A stretch of 64,000 nucleotides of DNA, taken from assembly GCF_029168945.1 (NCBI RefSeq), contig NC_083605.1:38763280-38827279 (forward strand), given 5' to 3'. Shown here piece by piece: positions 33,903 to 45,671 of the stretch (position 1 is its first letter; each line of letters begins with the position of its first letter). Position numbers and translations under genes: made by a program. The notes under the pieces are model-generated. The model saw only the letters and a list, made by a program, of their open reading frames with translations, was not told the DNA's origin and ran no database searches. This stretch comes from Cannabis sativa (taxonomy: Eukaryota > Streptophyta > Magnoliopsida > Rosales > Cannabaceae).

Positions 33903-35794
33903 TGTTGGAAATTATTTTACCAGGATCTTAGATCTACTCACAAGTATGTTTATTAACATCCTAAATATGAACTTTCTAAAACGATGAAATAAACACATAT
34001 AAAGTTTAAGAAACCTTACATTGGGTGCAGCGGAATATAATGACTCCTTCCGTTCGGATATCTAGCCCTTGATTCCTTTACGTAGCGAGCATTATCAATA
34101 TCTGAACCTGGATCTCTTTCTCTGAATCTTTGATGCTGAAGCTCCTTTGCTGATGATCTTTCTTCACGATCTTCCTCACTATGATTGAGGTATCACTTGA
34201 TGTGTGTGGGCACTACTCAAATCACTAAGGATTTCGAAATTCTCAAGAGGGAAGAGAAGAAGTGACGGTAAAGATAGGGAGAGAGAAGGCTCAGGTTTTT
34301 CTCTGAAGGAAAAATAGAAAATTTAAGTGTAAATTTCCCGAAGCCTTCACTATCTATTTATAGCATTCCACTAGGGTTAGGTTTGAATTATTTGGCATTA
34401 AAATAATGAAAATATCAGTTTAAATTTCCTACAAAAGTGGCAGGCCCTACACTTAGTGGATTGGGCCTTGCTTTTTGCAATTTTGCAATTTTAACACCTT
34501 TTGTATCCGATTTTCTCAAAAATGCCAATTTCCTAATTCAACCATTTAAATGCCAATTCTAACTATTTAATAACTATAAATAATTATTAAATAATATTGT
34601 CATTTATCATATTTATTAATTGAACCATACAAAGTATCATAATTAACAAATATGCCCCTATAAACTCTTTCTTTACAATTTCGCCCTTACTTAGTGAAAA
34701 ATTCACAAATAGACATAGTCTAATTTGAGAATTATAATTGATTAATCAAAACCAATTACATGAGTCTTACAAGCAATATTATCTCAACTAGTGGGGGGAC
34801 CATGGGTCTATATAACCGAGCTTCCAATAAGTAGATCAAGAATTTAACACTAAAATTCACTAACTTATTAATTCTTCGTTGAATCCACGCATAGAACTTA
34901 GAATTGCACTCTCAGTATATAGAATGCTCTATATGTTCCACCATATAGACACATCATTAGTTATCCATTGTTATAATCCTAATTTGATCAATGATCCTCT
35001 ATATGAATGATCTACACTGTAAAGGGATTAAATTACCGTTACACCCTACAATGTATTTATTCCTTAAAACACTTGACCCCGTATAAATGATATTTCAGCT
35101 AATGTGAAATGAGTACTCCACCATTTATGTTCGTTTGGTCAAGCTCGAAGGAGATCATCCTTTGCTTACTATTCGCCAGATAGAAGCTATAGATTCCATG
35201 TTTATGATAGCGCTCCCACTCAATTGCACTACCGTGTTCCCAAAATGTACGTATCACCCTGACCTAAAAGTAGGCTTAACTAACAAATCAAAGAACACGA
35301 ATAGCCTTTCAAGATTGAGCCTAATCATATCAGGATTAAGATCATTTGATCTAGGATCAACTAGGCGATATTGACTTGAATAGATATTACGGTAAGTTTA
35401 ATAAATCTAAGTCAAAGTTCAATATCGGTCCCTTCCGATGCATACTCCATGCATCCAACCTGAGCTTTACTTTAACCAATGTTCTGGAAAGAACATAGTA
35501 TTTCTCCAAATACAAGTAAACTCTTGTTGTAGATTATCATATCAGTAAAACCCTGTGTCTGATAAATCTAGGAAACTTTATTCACATAGTCATGTTTACT
35601 TTCCAATGTGTTGACGACACAATAAACAGGATCAAGTATGTGAAAAGGATTTCAGATGAATTTATACATTATGTACATATAATCATGAAATAAATCATGT
35701 GAACCATGCAACATTAAATGTTATTTCTGATCTATATTAATAAGTAAATCTGATTATATTGAAATGAGTTTTATTTAGGGCATAAAACCCAACA
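33903..35794 (-). repeat. 5' LTR of copia F
   Basis: The 1892-bp LTR is nearly identical to 25726-27618. The TATA box is at 34355-34362. The open stretch at 35135-35374 is the copy of 26960-27199. Confidence 0.9.
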
Positions 35795-35807
35795 GTATAT
35801 TCCAACA

Positions 35808-38461
35808 ACTGGCCTTAGAGCCACTGTAATTGATTTACTTTCAAGTAATATGGATTTAAAACGATGTATGTGTTATTTGGATGTGATTCATGTTGATCTA
35901 TGTGTTTATTGGTGATTAATTGGTGTTTGCGAAATTTTTATGAAAAATAATTGGATTTTCGTTCTGGAATTATTTTTATTGAATAGTATGGAAAAAATTA
36001 AGCAATTCACCCCATGTGCGCGCACGGATGTCTTGTTTTCCTTGGATGCACGCACCTCAGACATGCTTATGTTCGAGATTTCTCAGCCTGTAGGCGTGAT
36101 CTTGTCTGAAGAAGGTGTGTGCACACGCGGAAATGCTGCTGGTAGCATTCATGTGCGTGAAATTAGCCCATCTGTCCATGTTCATGCGCCTGGATGGTAT
36201 GCAAATGCATTTTTTTTTTTCTAATTTTTTCATTTTTTCTTGCTTTTTTCATGGAATTAATTTCGAATTTTTCACGTAATTTTGTATTTTTCTTTTTATT
36301 TTTCATATTTCAAATCTAATTATCAGAATTAAATTAATTAATTTTTTAAAAATTAATTTAAGATATTAGTGAAATTTGAAGTTAAAAAATACGTAAAAAT
36401 CTATCTTTTTGCTTAGTTTGTTATCTTATTTTTTAAATTTGATTATTTTATCTTATTTTTAAATTTAAGGTTAGATATTTAATATTTTAAATTATTTAAT
36501 TTTTTTTTCAATAAAATGACCTTATTTGAAATTTAAAATAAGATTATTTTAATCATGAAATTTTAAATTGAAATAAGATATTTTTGCTAATTTTTAAATT
36601 TTGTTATTTTATTTAAATTAAATTATAAAATTTGAAAAATGATATTTATTTAATTTTAATAACATGAAATTTGAAAAGTTGTTAGCATTTTTTTTAAATA
36701 GATATTTAGGTTAGTTGAAAACCTAATTTTTCAAATTTATAGGTTTAATTTTTGAAATTGATTATTCAATTTAATTTGAAATTTTCGAAAAATAATATTT
36801 TATTTTTTTTAAATATTTTTGAAATTAATTTAAAGTTAAATAAATCATATATCCAACTATCCAATGTGTTACATGTGTGTGTTTTAAAATTTTTGCTTTG
36901 GGCTTAGATGCATATATGTAGCCCATTTAATTATTGTAATTAAAATGGACTAGGTTGCTAAATAAAATTGTCACATCTTGATAGATTTTATTTAGGCTCA
37001 ATTAGTATTTGGGCCTATTCAATTAATACAGTTGTTCATTTTAATGTTAAATTCCTCTCTTTTGGGCCTTGTGTGAGAGTTAGGGGGCCATAGCAGTGGG
37101 TACGACATACTGAACCCATCCCTCCCTTACATGAACAACCCCAACTGTGAAGGCCCATTTACCTGATTTGAATAACTGTACCAGGTTAATTGAACTAGTT
37201 TAACCTAATCAAATTGATTAGCAACATAATTAATTTCGAAATATATAAAATTAATTTTTCATTTGATTATTTTGAAATTAATTTAGAAAAACACATTTAG
37301 TTTAATGAAATTCAAATTTAAGATAAACTAAATGTATTTTTCTGTATTTAATTAAATAAAGAATTAATAACTAATTTGATTCCTCTAGATACTTAATTAT
37401 TTAATATTTCATTAAAAAATATTTAAGTTGAAAATTAGTTATTTATAACTAATTTTGGATCAACTTGAATTTGAATATTGTTGAAATTCATAATTAAGCT
37501 GAGAGATTCTAGGAAATTAGTTATTGGAAGATTCTTTAAAATATTGTTTTTAAGTTGAAAGTTCGTTAATTTTAGATCAACTTAAAATGGAATATTTTTT
37601 TCAAACTAAGTGGTTAGTAACTTAATTTGCTATTTAATTAAATTTTTTTAAGTTGGAAATTTTGTTATTTTAGAACGAATTAAATTAGATAATTTTTCAA
37701 ATATTTATTTTATTTTATTTTAATTTATTTACTTATTTTTCAAATTTTATATATATTTATATATAATTTTTGAAAATTAAATATTAAAAATTAAAATTAA
37801 AGTTAAAAATTAATTTTTAATTAATTTTGGACCAACTTTAAATTAAGTAATTTTTATTATTAAAATTTATGGATTAAAATAAATGATTAATTAAAAATAC
37901 ATTATTTTAAATAATGAGCTATAATCAAGAGATATTCGATCTCCATTGTTGGTCTTACAAAAGTTAAATGTTTTCAATATAACCTTGAGACGCTAGACTT
38001 CGTCCCCCTTATGGATGGTTATTCGTTGAAAGCATTTAACACCGTAAGATCTCATATGATAAGTGTTCTGTAAGTTTTCGTCTCTATTAGACTCTTCCCT
38101 ACGGTGACTACTTCGAGATAAATTTATAGAACATGAAACAATGGTGGAAGCTCATAAAATGAGAATAACCTTGACTCTCGCCTACCGGAACAACGTTGGA
38201 TTCTCATTTTGATCGAATAAAAGGTTGCTAAAATGGTGTCCATTTTAGATGAGCTGACTACTCTATTCAACTAATGTTATCTTTGACTCTCGCCTACCAG
38301 GACACTGTATTTCATTATGTTGGAAACCTTAGAAAATAATACATATGGTTAGTTTTTGGTATTTTCGCAAACATATTTCTTTACTTGTTATTTTTTGAAC
38401 TTGTGTATGAATTTATTGAACCAATAATTTATTTCTGTTTATTGATTTTTGTAGTGTCAAA
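35808..38461 (+). other. Leader of copia B (PBS to gag position)
   Basis: It begins with a weak primer-binding site TGGCCTTAGAGCC (35810-35822). A GC-rich patch follows with the palindrome GTGCGCGCAC (36016-36025), then about 1.8 kb of A/T-rich non-coding DNA and the structured module. Open stretches such as 35940-36224 are not genes. Confidence 0.75.
37925..38340 (+). other. Structured pre-gag leader module 1, copy B
   Basis: This is the most diverged copy, yet it keeps the folds. GTTCTGTAAGT (38065-38075) pairs with ATTTATAGAAC (38122-38132) including two G-U pairs. The hairpin CTAAAATGG / CCATTTTAG (38228-38248) is a perfect 9-bp stem. TGACTCTCGCCTACC-type repeats start at 38172 and 38284. 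Confidence 0.62.
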
Positions 38462-38716
38462 ATGTACAACCCACACCCCAATCCTCATCTAGAATATGCC
38501 TCTAGGAATGAACTTCAAAGTGTGAAGATGCCTCCTGGTCAGAGTAACACTTCACACTTTCTCATGATGAACATGAACTTCCAGAAAGCAGCTAAGCTGG
38601 GAATTGTTCTATCTGAAGAGCAGAGAGTTCATTGCTCCGACAATCTTACTACTTCAAGCTCAATTGAGAAGAATAGAGAAAGTGATTCCACTTCCTCAAA
38701 TTATCCTTCACAATAG
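38462..38716 (+). pseudogene. Residual gag-position reading frame of copia B, unrecognised
   Basis: The ATG occupies the same position as gag in copy D (both follow ATCAAA or TCAAA), but the 84 residues do not resemble the D gag and lack a zinc knuckle. A short polar segment ends in a stop, and the sequence then runs in frame toward protease. Most likely gag was deleted and only a linker remains. I cannot assign a function. Confidence 0.35.
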
Positions 38717-38785
38717 ATTGAACCAGCAATTAGAACAATCCAAAAACAGTTAAGCAATGATGCTTTAGTTTTTGAATCATGTGTT

Positions 38786-39049
38786 TTGGAGAATGATAAA
38801 TCCATCTGGATTCTTGATTTTGGATCTACAAACCATGTCAGTTGTTCATTGCAATTGCTTGAAAACTGGAATTATTTGAAGTCTGGAGAGTTGAAGCTTA
38901 AAGTTGGTAATGGCGAAAGGGTATTGGTTAGAGCTCGAGGAAAAGCCAAACTCAAGTTTCAGAATAGAATTTTGGAATTAGACAATGTCTTATTCATTAC
39001 AAATTTCAGTAGAAACTTGATTTCTATTTCATGCTTCCAGTTGCAATAA
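38786..39049 (+). pseudogene. Copia B protease remnant
   Basis: SIWILDFGSTNHVS stands where copia proteases have a D-S/T-G-A motif. The active-site triad here reads DFG, so it is inactive. The typical LELDNVLFITNFSRNLISI follows. A stop at 39047-39049 cuts the polyprotein. Confidence 0.8.
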
Positions 39050-39118
39050 TACAAATTAGATTTTTCGTATTCTGGTTCTACCATTTCTCGAAATGACATT
39101 AAAATTTGTGTTGCATCT

Positions 39119-39544
39119 ATGGAACATGGGCTTTATGTTCTAAGACCAGAAGAACCATTTGCCATTCATAACGAACTGTCTAAAGTAGCTAAACCTAGAA
39201 ATCACAAAAAGCAAAAGATTGATAATGAAGACGAAACATATCTATGGCACTTACGTCTTGGTCATATAAACTATGGTAGACTTCACAGGTTAACCAAAGG
39301 TGGTCCATTGAAAAATGTCACCTTAGGTGAATTACCAGTTTGTGAATCTTGCTTAGAAGGCAAAATGATAAAACGTTCTTTCTCTTCAAAGGGAGAGCGT
39401 GCCAAGGAACCACTAGGCATAGTACATTCAGATCTTTGTGGACCACTGGATGTCAAAGCTAGAGGTGGTTATAAGTACTTTGTCACTTCCATTGACGATT
39501 ACTCTAGGTATGGTCACATTTACCTTATGCATAAGAAATCTTAA
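39119..39544 (+). pseudogene. Copia B integrase, zinc-binding and N-part of core
   Basis: LWHLRLGHINYGRLHRL and PVCESCLEGKMIKRSF form the HHCC domain. PLGIVHSDLCGPL carries the first catalytic Asp and YFVTSIDDYSRYGHIYL follows. The frame ends at a stop (39542-39544) where the ancestral sequence was open. Confidence 0.85.
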
Positions 39545-39574
39545 ACATTTGAAAAGTTTCAGGAATTTCTAGCA

Positions 39575-40165
39575 TTGGCTCAAAACAAATTGCGTAAAAC
39601 CTTAAAGATCTTGCGATATGATAGGGGTGGAGAATATATGGATATGCAGTTCAAAGATCATTTACGCCATTACAGAATCTGGGGGTGCCCTGCTCATTTC
39701 TTAAGAAAGAAAGATGGCAAACTTGAAAAGCGAACTGAGGTTTGCCTGTTTGTTGGAAATTCTAAGGAGACTAGGGGTGGACTATTTTATAGTCGCAAGG
39801 ATGATAAAGTGTTCGTTTCCACAAACGCCACTTTCCTTGAAGATGACTATATTAGGAATTGCAAGACACAAAGCAAAGTAGTATTGGAGGAAATGCTTTC
39901 AGATATAACTCCTTCTAATGTTCCACCATCTCTTACTCAAGTAGAGGATAATCCCACTTCCTCGGTTGAACCTTTGCAAGTTGATAAAACCAAAAAATCT
40001 ACCACTAATGTTCCTGTTCTATTGATCACGGCTCCTCATCGTAGTGGGAGGGTTTCCACAAAACCATCTCGTTATGGCTTGGATGGTGAAGTCAATATGG
40101 TCGTTGGTGACGGTATTGATGATGATCCGTTAACCTATAAACAGGCAATGGCAAGTCCTGAATAG
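39575..40165 (+). pseudogene. Copia B integrase, C-part with internal deletion
   Basis: ILRYDRGGEYMDMQFKDHL carries the second Asp region. The sequence then jumps straight to RHYRIWGCPAH, so the segment with the catalytic Glu (PQQNG-x-ER in related elements) is deleted. The later part VFVSTNATFLEDDYI and APHRSGRVSTKPSRYG is the usual C-terminal and linker region before RT. Confidence 0.85.
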
Positions 40166-40837
40166 AAACAATTGTCAGCCGGCATGGATTCTGAAATGGA
40201 TTCCTTCAAAAAGAACAAAGTCTGGGAATATGTAGACGCACCTGATGATTATCGTCCAATTTGATGTAAATAGATCTACAAGAAGAAAAGAGGTGTTGGA
40301 CGCGAAGTCAAAACTTTCAAAGCTAGACTTGTCGCTAAGGGTTATACCCAACGAGAAGGTGTGGACTATGAGGAAACTTTTAGCCCAATCGCTATGCTCA
40401 AATCCATCTGAATACTTCTCTCCATAGTTGCCGCTTTTGATTATGAAATTTGGCAATTGGATGTCAAGACAGCTTTCCTGAACGGAATTCTTGAAGAAAC
40501 CATCTATATGGAGCAACCAGAAGGCTATTTTCTTCCAGGGCAGGAAAAGAAAGTTTGCAAACTTAATAGGTCCATTTATAGACTTAAGCAAACTTCTCGC
40601 TCTTGGAACAAAAGGTTTGATGAAATCATCAAGACCTACAACTTTCTTCAAAATGAAGATGAACCTTGTGTTTACCAACTCAAGGATAACCAAGTGGTTG
40701 TATTTCTGGTCCTTAACGTTGATGACATTTTTATTATTGGTAACAATATCAAGAAAATGACTGACATCAAGGAATGGATTGACACTCAATTCGAAATGAA
40801 AGATTTGGGTGAAGTTGCTTATGTTCTTGGTATCTAG
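40166..40837 (+). pseudogene. Copia B reverse transcriptase
   Basis: It shows [35 protein letters not shown] and KLNRSIYRLKQTSRSW. The catalytic motif reads LNVDDIFII, where the usual Tyr before VDD is replaced by Asn. Several in-frame stops (for example at 40166, 40263 and 40409) and a stop at 40835-40837 are present. The domain is otherwise collinear with other copia RTs. Confidence 0.87.
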
Positions 40838-41671
40838 ATCATCAGAAACTGGAAAGACAGATCCCTTTCTCTCTCTCAAACATCTTACATTGATAAGGTT
40901 TTTGAGAGATTCTCAATGACCAATGCCAAAGGGGCACAAATGCCCTCTAGATTTTGTATCCGTTTATCTAAGGGACAGTGTCCCACTGATCCTCAAGAGA
41001 TAGAGGACATGAGAAGGGTTCCTTATGCTTCAGCAGTTGGGAGTCTAACGTATGCAATGTTATGCACTAGACCTGACATATGCTATGCAGTAGGAATTGT
41101 GAACATTTATCAGACAAACCCAAGAGAGGAACATTGGATTGCAGTTAAGCATATTCTGAAATATTTGAAAAGTACTAGGCATTATGTGTTATTCTACAAG
41201 GGTGATGCTTTAAATCCCGTAGGCTATACCGACTCAGATTTTCAGGCTTGTCTTGATGATAGAAAGTCTACATCTGGGATGGTGTTTACTCTTGGGGGTG
41301 GAGCAGTGATTTGGAGAAGTGCTAAACAAATCGCAATTTTAGACTCTACCATGGAGATCGAATACATAGCTGCCGCAGAGGCTGCTAAGGAACTTGTCTG
41401 GCTTAGAAAGTTCTTCACAGGAGTTGGTGTTGTTCTTGGAATGGAGAAACCACTGGTTTTACTTTGTGATAACACTGGTGCTATAGCCAATAGTAAAGAG
41501 CCTTGAAGCCATAAGAGAAGCAAACACATAGAGAGGAAATACCACATCATCCGAGAATATGTGGCAAGAGGGGACGTACTGGTGCAAAAAGTGGACACTG
41601 AAGATAACTTAGCTGATCCATTCACCAAAGTATTGACTGCAACTACATTTGAAAAGCACAAAATGTACTGA
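40838..41671 (+). pseudogene. Copia B RT end and RNase H
   Basis: RRVPYASAVGSLTYAMLCTR and DICYAVGIV mark the RT thumb. YTDSDFQACLDDRKSTSG, STMEIEYIAAAEA and LLCDNTGAIA are the RNase H acidic sites. The C-terminus HIERKYHIIREYV and DNLADPFTK follows an in-frame stop at 41504-41506. The polypurine tract and 3' LTR come next. Confidence 0.87.
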
Positions 41672-41699
41672 TAGTTTTATGTTAGTGCAAGTGGGAGTT

Positions 41700-43525
41700 T
41701 GTTGGGCTTTGTGCCCTAAATAAAACTCTATTTCAATGTAATCTTTTCTATTCAAATATCAATAAAGAAATAGATTTAATTTCATTACTTGTTTAATGTG
41801 TTATTTGGTTCATGTGATCATCTATTTACTTATTTGATTAATAAATTCATCCAACCCTTATCACATTGATATTCTTGTTTATTGTATTGTCAACACAGTG
41901 GAAAGTAATCAAGATTGTGTGATTAAATGTATTCCTAGATTTATCAGTACACAGGGTTTAACTGATATGATAATCTACAACGTAGTTTACTTGCACCTTG
42001 GATAAGTGCTACGTCCTTTCCAGGGAATTGGTTAAAGAAAGCTTGGGTTGGATGTATGTAGTATGCATCGGAAGGGACCGATATTGAACTTGAAGTAGAT
42101 ATGATAATCTTACTGTAATATCTATTCAATTCAATATCACCTAGTTGATCCTAGATCAAATGAGATGGTTAGGTTTGATCTCAAGAGTATTATTCATGTT
42201 CCTTGATTTGTTAGTTAAGCCTACCTTTTGGTTCGGGTGATACGTACATTTTGGGAACATGGTAGTACAATTGAGTGGGAGCGCTAATCATAGATATGGA
42301 ATCTATAGCTTCTATCCGGACATAGAAGTGAAACGATGATTTCCTTCGAGCTTGACTAAATAGAGATAAATGATAGAGCGCTCATTTCAGTGATTATATT
42401 AGTTCACTAAAATATCATTTATAGGTGGCTAAATGTTTTAAGGATAAAATACATTGAAACGGTGTAACGGTAATTTTGTCCCTACTCAATGTGAATCACC
42501 TATAGAGGATCATTGATTATTGGGATTATAACAATGGATAATTAATAGCGTATCTATATCGTGGAAAATATAGAGCAGTCTGTGTAACTGAGAGTGCAAT
42601 TCCAAGTTCTGTATTGGTTCAACGAGAAATTAATAAGTTAGTGAATTTACTTGGTAAATTCTAGGTCTGCTTATTCGAAGCTCGGTTATATAGACCCATG
42701 GTCCCCATACTAGTTGAGACAAACTGCTTGTAAGACTCAGTTAATTGATTTTAATTAATCAATTTTAATTCTAAAATTAGACTATGTCTAGTTTATGAAT
42801 TTTTCACTATGTTATGGCTTAATTGTGAAGAATTGGTATTTTAGGGTTAATTTATTAATTAACAGACTTTGTGGAGTCTAATTAATAAATATTATAAATG
42901 AAAATTTTATTTGATAATTATTTTAATTATTAAATAAATAGTTTTGACATTTATATGGTTGAAGTTGCAAAAGTGGTTTTTCTGAAAAATAGAAAAAATA
43001 GTTGAGAAAAATGGCAAAAACCAAACTTGTGTGGGGGCCATATCATGGCCGGCCACTTAAGGGTTTTATGCTCCATTTTTTTATCAATTTTTTATTCCAA
43101 ATAAATCAACCCTAACCCTATGGAAATTAGTATAAAAGGATAGCTAAGGTCTCATCATCCAACTAATGCCTCCAAAGCTAAAAACTAGCTTTATGATGAG
43201 GCCATTCTTCACAAAATAAATTCAGCCATGAGTGATTGAGTACATGTGCACACATAACAAGATGGTCCTCAATCATAGTATGTAAGACTGTGAAGAATTC
43301 AATCAACAAGAAGGAGAATTGGACTCAGATCTTGGTGATACTCTGCTACAGAAAGGATACAAGGGTTAGAGATCTGAGTGGGAGAAGTCATTTAATTCTG
43401 CTGCAACCACTGTAAGGTTTCTCATACCTTTTATGTGTTTATTTTAATCGTTTTAGAAATTCATATTAGGATGTTAAAAACATACTTTTTAGTAAATCTA
43501 GATTCTGGTAAAATATATTCCAACA
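41700..43525 (+). repeat. 3' LTR of copia B
   Basis: The 1826-bp LTR is preceded by GTGCAAGTGGGAGTT. GGCCGGCC is at 43047-43054 and TATAAAAG at 43131-43138. It is more diverged from its partner than the LTR pairs of C and F. Confidence 0.9.
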
Positions 43526-43797
43526 TAATTTTCCTCTTCTCGTTACCTTCCTTCTCATTTTGAAGACATGGTAGAAGTGAAGCAAATACTAGGAGAACCT
43601 TGAAGAGATTACATTAGTAAGTTCATGACTGAAGCATTAAAGGTAAAGGGGATGATCGAAGATTGAAGGCTAGCCACAATACTAGGAGGAATCGAACCTC
43701 TAGGAGAGCTATGGAAGGAAATAAAAAGATTAACTATGGGATCAATGGAAGAATTCCTGGATCGAGTGGATGGATTTATCAAGCTCAATGAAGTAGT
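43526..43797 (+). pseudogene. Tat gag fragment between copia B and copia C
   Basis: The frame reads FSSSRYLPSHFEDMVEVKQI, FMTEALKVKGMIE, ILGGIEPLGELWKEIKRLTM and FLDRVDGFIKLNE, the conserved gypsy gag C-half, with stops. It is bounded left by the B TSD and right by the C TSD (GTAGT, 43793-43797). Confidence 0.82.
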
Positions 43798-45656
43798 TGT
43801 TGGGTTTTATGCCCTAAATAAAACTCATTTCATATAATCAGATTTACTTATTAATAAATATCAGAAATAACATTTTATGTTGCATGGTTCACATGATTTA
43901 TTTCATGATTATATGTATATAATGTATGAATTCTTTTTAAGTCCAGAACATATAAGTTGGTTAAAGATTATAGTGTTGTCAGCACAGTGGAATATAATCT
44001 TTATTATATATTCAAAAGTTTATTCCCTGATTTGTCAGAACACTGGATTTAGACTGACATGGTATAATCAGCGATAGGTATTCTTACACCTTGGAAAAGT
44101 GTTATGTCCTTTCCAGGACATTGGCAAAGTTTACCAGTATCGGATGTATAGAGTATACATCGGAAGGGACCGATATTGAACTTTGATTAGATATGTTAAA
44201 ATTTACCGTAATATCTATTCAATTCAATATCACCTGTTGATCCTAGATCACATGATCGAAATCCTGATATGGTTAGGCTCAATCTCAAGAGTGTTATTCG
44301 TGTTATTTGATTTGTTAGTTAAGCCTAATTTATGGTCAGGGCAATACATACATTTTGGGAACACGGTAGTGCAATTGAGTGGGAGCGCTAACATAAATAT
44401 GGAATCTATAGCTTCTATTTGGCAAATAGAAGTAAAGGATGATTTCCTTCGAGCTTAACCAAACGAAGATAAATGGTTGAGATCTCATTTCACTTAGGTG
44501 AAATATCATTTATACAGGGTTAAGTGTTTTAAGGATAAAATACATTGTAGGGTGTGACGGTACTTTAATCCCTGTACAGTGTAAATCATCTATATAGAGG
44601 ATCATTGATCACATTAGGGTTATAACAATGGATAACTAATGACGTGTCTATATCGTGGAACATATAGAGCGTTTCTATATGACTGAGAGTGCAATTCCAA
44701 GTTCTAAGTGTGGATTCAATGAGGAATTAATAAGTTAGGGAATTTACTTGGTAAATTCGGTTCGACTTATTGGAAGCTCGGTTATATAGACCCATGGTCC
44801 CCATACTAGTTGAGGCCATACTGCTTGTAAGACTCAGTTAATTGATTTTAATTAATCAATTATAATTCTAAAAGTTAGACTATGTCTACTTTATAAATTT
44901 TCACTAAGCAAGGGTAAAACAGTAAATAGAGAGTTTAAAGGGTATATTTATTAATTAGGAAACTTTGATTAGTTTTTATTAATAATAAAATAAATGACAA
45001 TATATTATTTAATAATTAATTATAGTTATTAAATAATTAGATTTGACATTTATGAAGTTGAAAGAGAGAATTGGCAATTTTGAGAAAATGGGAAACTAGA
45101 AATGATGAAATAGGAAAGTTGGAAAAGTGGAAGGTTTTGTGTTTCCTCAACACATGGCCGGCCACCTTTACCCCTATTTCTCATTTTATTTTTTATTTTT
45201 TAAATGCCAAATAATTCAACTTTAACCCTATGTGGTATTCTATAAATAGAAGGTAAAGGCTTCAGTTTTGAGATACACTTTACAGTTTATTCTCTCAAAC
45301 AGTATGAAACCGCCACTCTTTCTCTTTCTTTCTTCTCTGTTTTTCGAATTCTCTTGAGTGATCAGTAGTGCCCACACACATCAAGTGGTATCTCAATCAT
45401 AGTATGGAAGACTATGGAAATTCTACACCAAAGGAGGAGAAAAGAAGATCCAGGTTCAGATCTTGGTGATGCTCTTCTACAAAAAGGAATCAAGGGCTAG
45501 AGATCTGAACGGAAGGAGTCATATTATTCCGCTGCACGCACTGTAAGGTTTTCTAAATTTATATGTGTTTATTTTCATTGTTTTAGAATTCATATTAGGT
45601 TGTTAATCCAACATACTTGTTAGTAAATCTTGATCCTGGTAAAATAATTTCCAACA
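43798..45656 (+). repeat. 5' LTR of copia C
   Basis: The 1859-bp LTR has TATAAATA at 45241-45248 and GGCCGGCC at 45156-45163. Open stretches of 66 and 91 codons at 43877 and 44183 recur in the 3' LTR and look non-coding. Confidence 0.92.
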
Positions 45657-45658
45657 AC

Positions 45659-45671
45659 TGGCACCAGAGCC
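45659..45671 (+). promoter_or_regulatory. Primer-binding site of copia C (diverged)
   Basis: TGGCACCAGAGCC lies two bases after the LTR. It differs from the tRNA-iMet site TGGTATCAGAGCC at two positions. Confidence 0.75.

Larger units (their letters stand above)
25726..35794 (-). mobile_element. Non-coding copia-family element F, nested in the 5' LTR of B
   Basis: This is a complete 10,069-bp minus-strand element. It has 5' LTR 33903-35794, primer-binding site 33887-33899, an AT-rich leader, structured modules 1 and 2, a fossil pol, a polypurine tract at 27619-27635 and a 3' LTR 25726-27618. The LTRs are about 99% alike by eye, making it among the youngest insertions here. No open frame for gag or pol exists, so it must have moved with proteins supplied in trans. 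Confidence 0.92.
25721..35799. repeat. Target-site duplication of copia F (GTATA)
   Basis: GTATA is at 25721-25725 and 35795-35799, just outside the F LTRs. Confidence 0.88.
23848..43525 (+). mobile_element. Copia-family element B (long LTR), carrying nested copia F
   Basis: This plus-strand element starts TGTTGGG and ends TTCCAACA, with a TSD. Excluding the 10-kb nested copy F it is about 9.6 kb. It contains a leader (35808-38461), a remnant where gag should be, and protease, integrase, RT and RNase H with stops and an integrase deletion. It is the best guide to the ancestral pol of this family. Its LTR pair is visibly more diverged than those of C and F, so it is older. Confidence 0.9.
23843..43530. 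repeat. Target-site duplication of copia B (TAATT)
   Basis: TAATT is at 23843-23847 and 43526-43530. The Tat gag reading frame is continuous across the two copies, which confirms the insertion. Confidence 0.88.

Noticed and set aside
36000..36200. GC-rich patch considered as a host gene exon or CpG-rich promoter
   Set aside because: It lies at a fixed place after the copia B primer-binding site and its frame has no recognisable protein.
40175..40879. 234-codon minus-strand open frame
   Set aside because: It is antisense to the copia B reverse transcriptase, which has clear motifs on the plus strand.
44183..44458. 91-codon open frame repeated with identical protein at 52188-52463
   Set aside because: It lies in the two LTRs of copia C, so the repetition follows from LTR identity. 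It has no recognisable domain and the region is not open in the other family LTRs.
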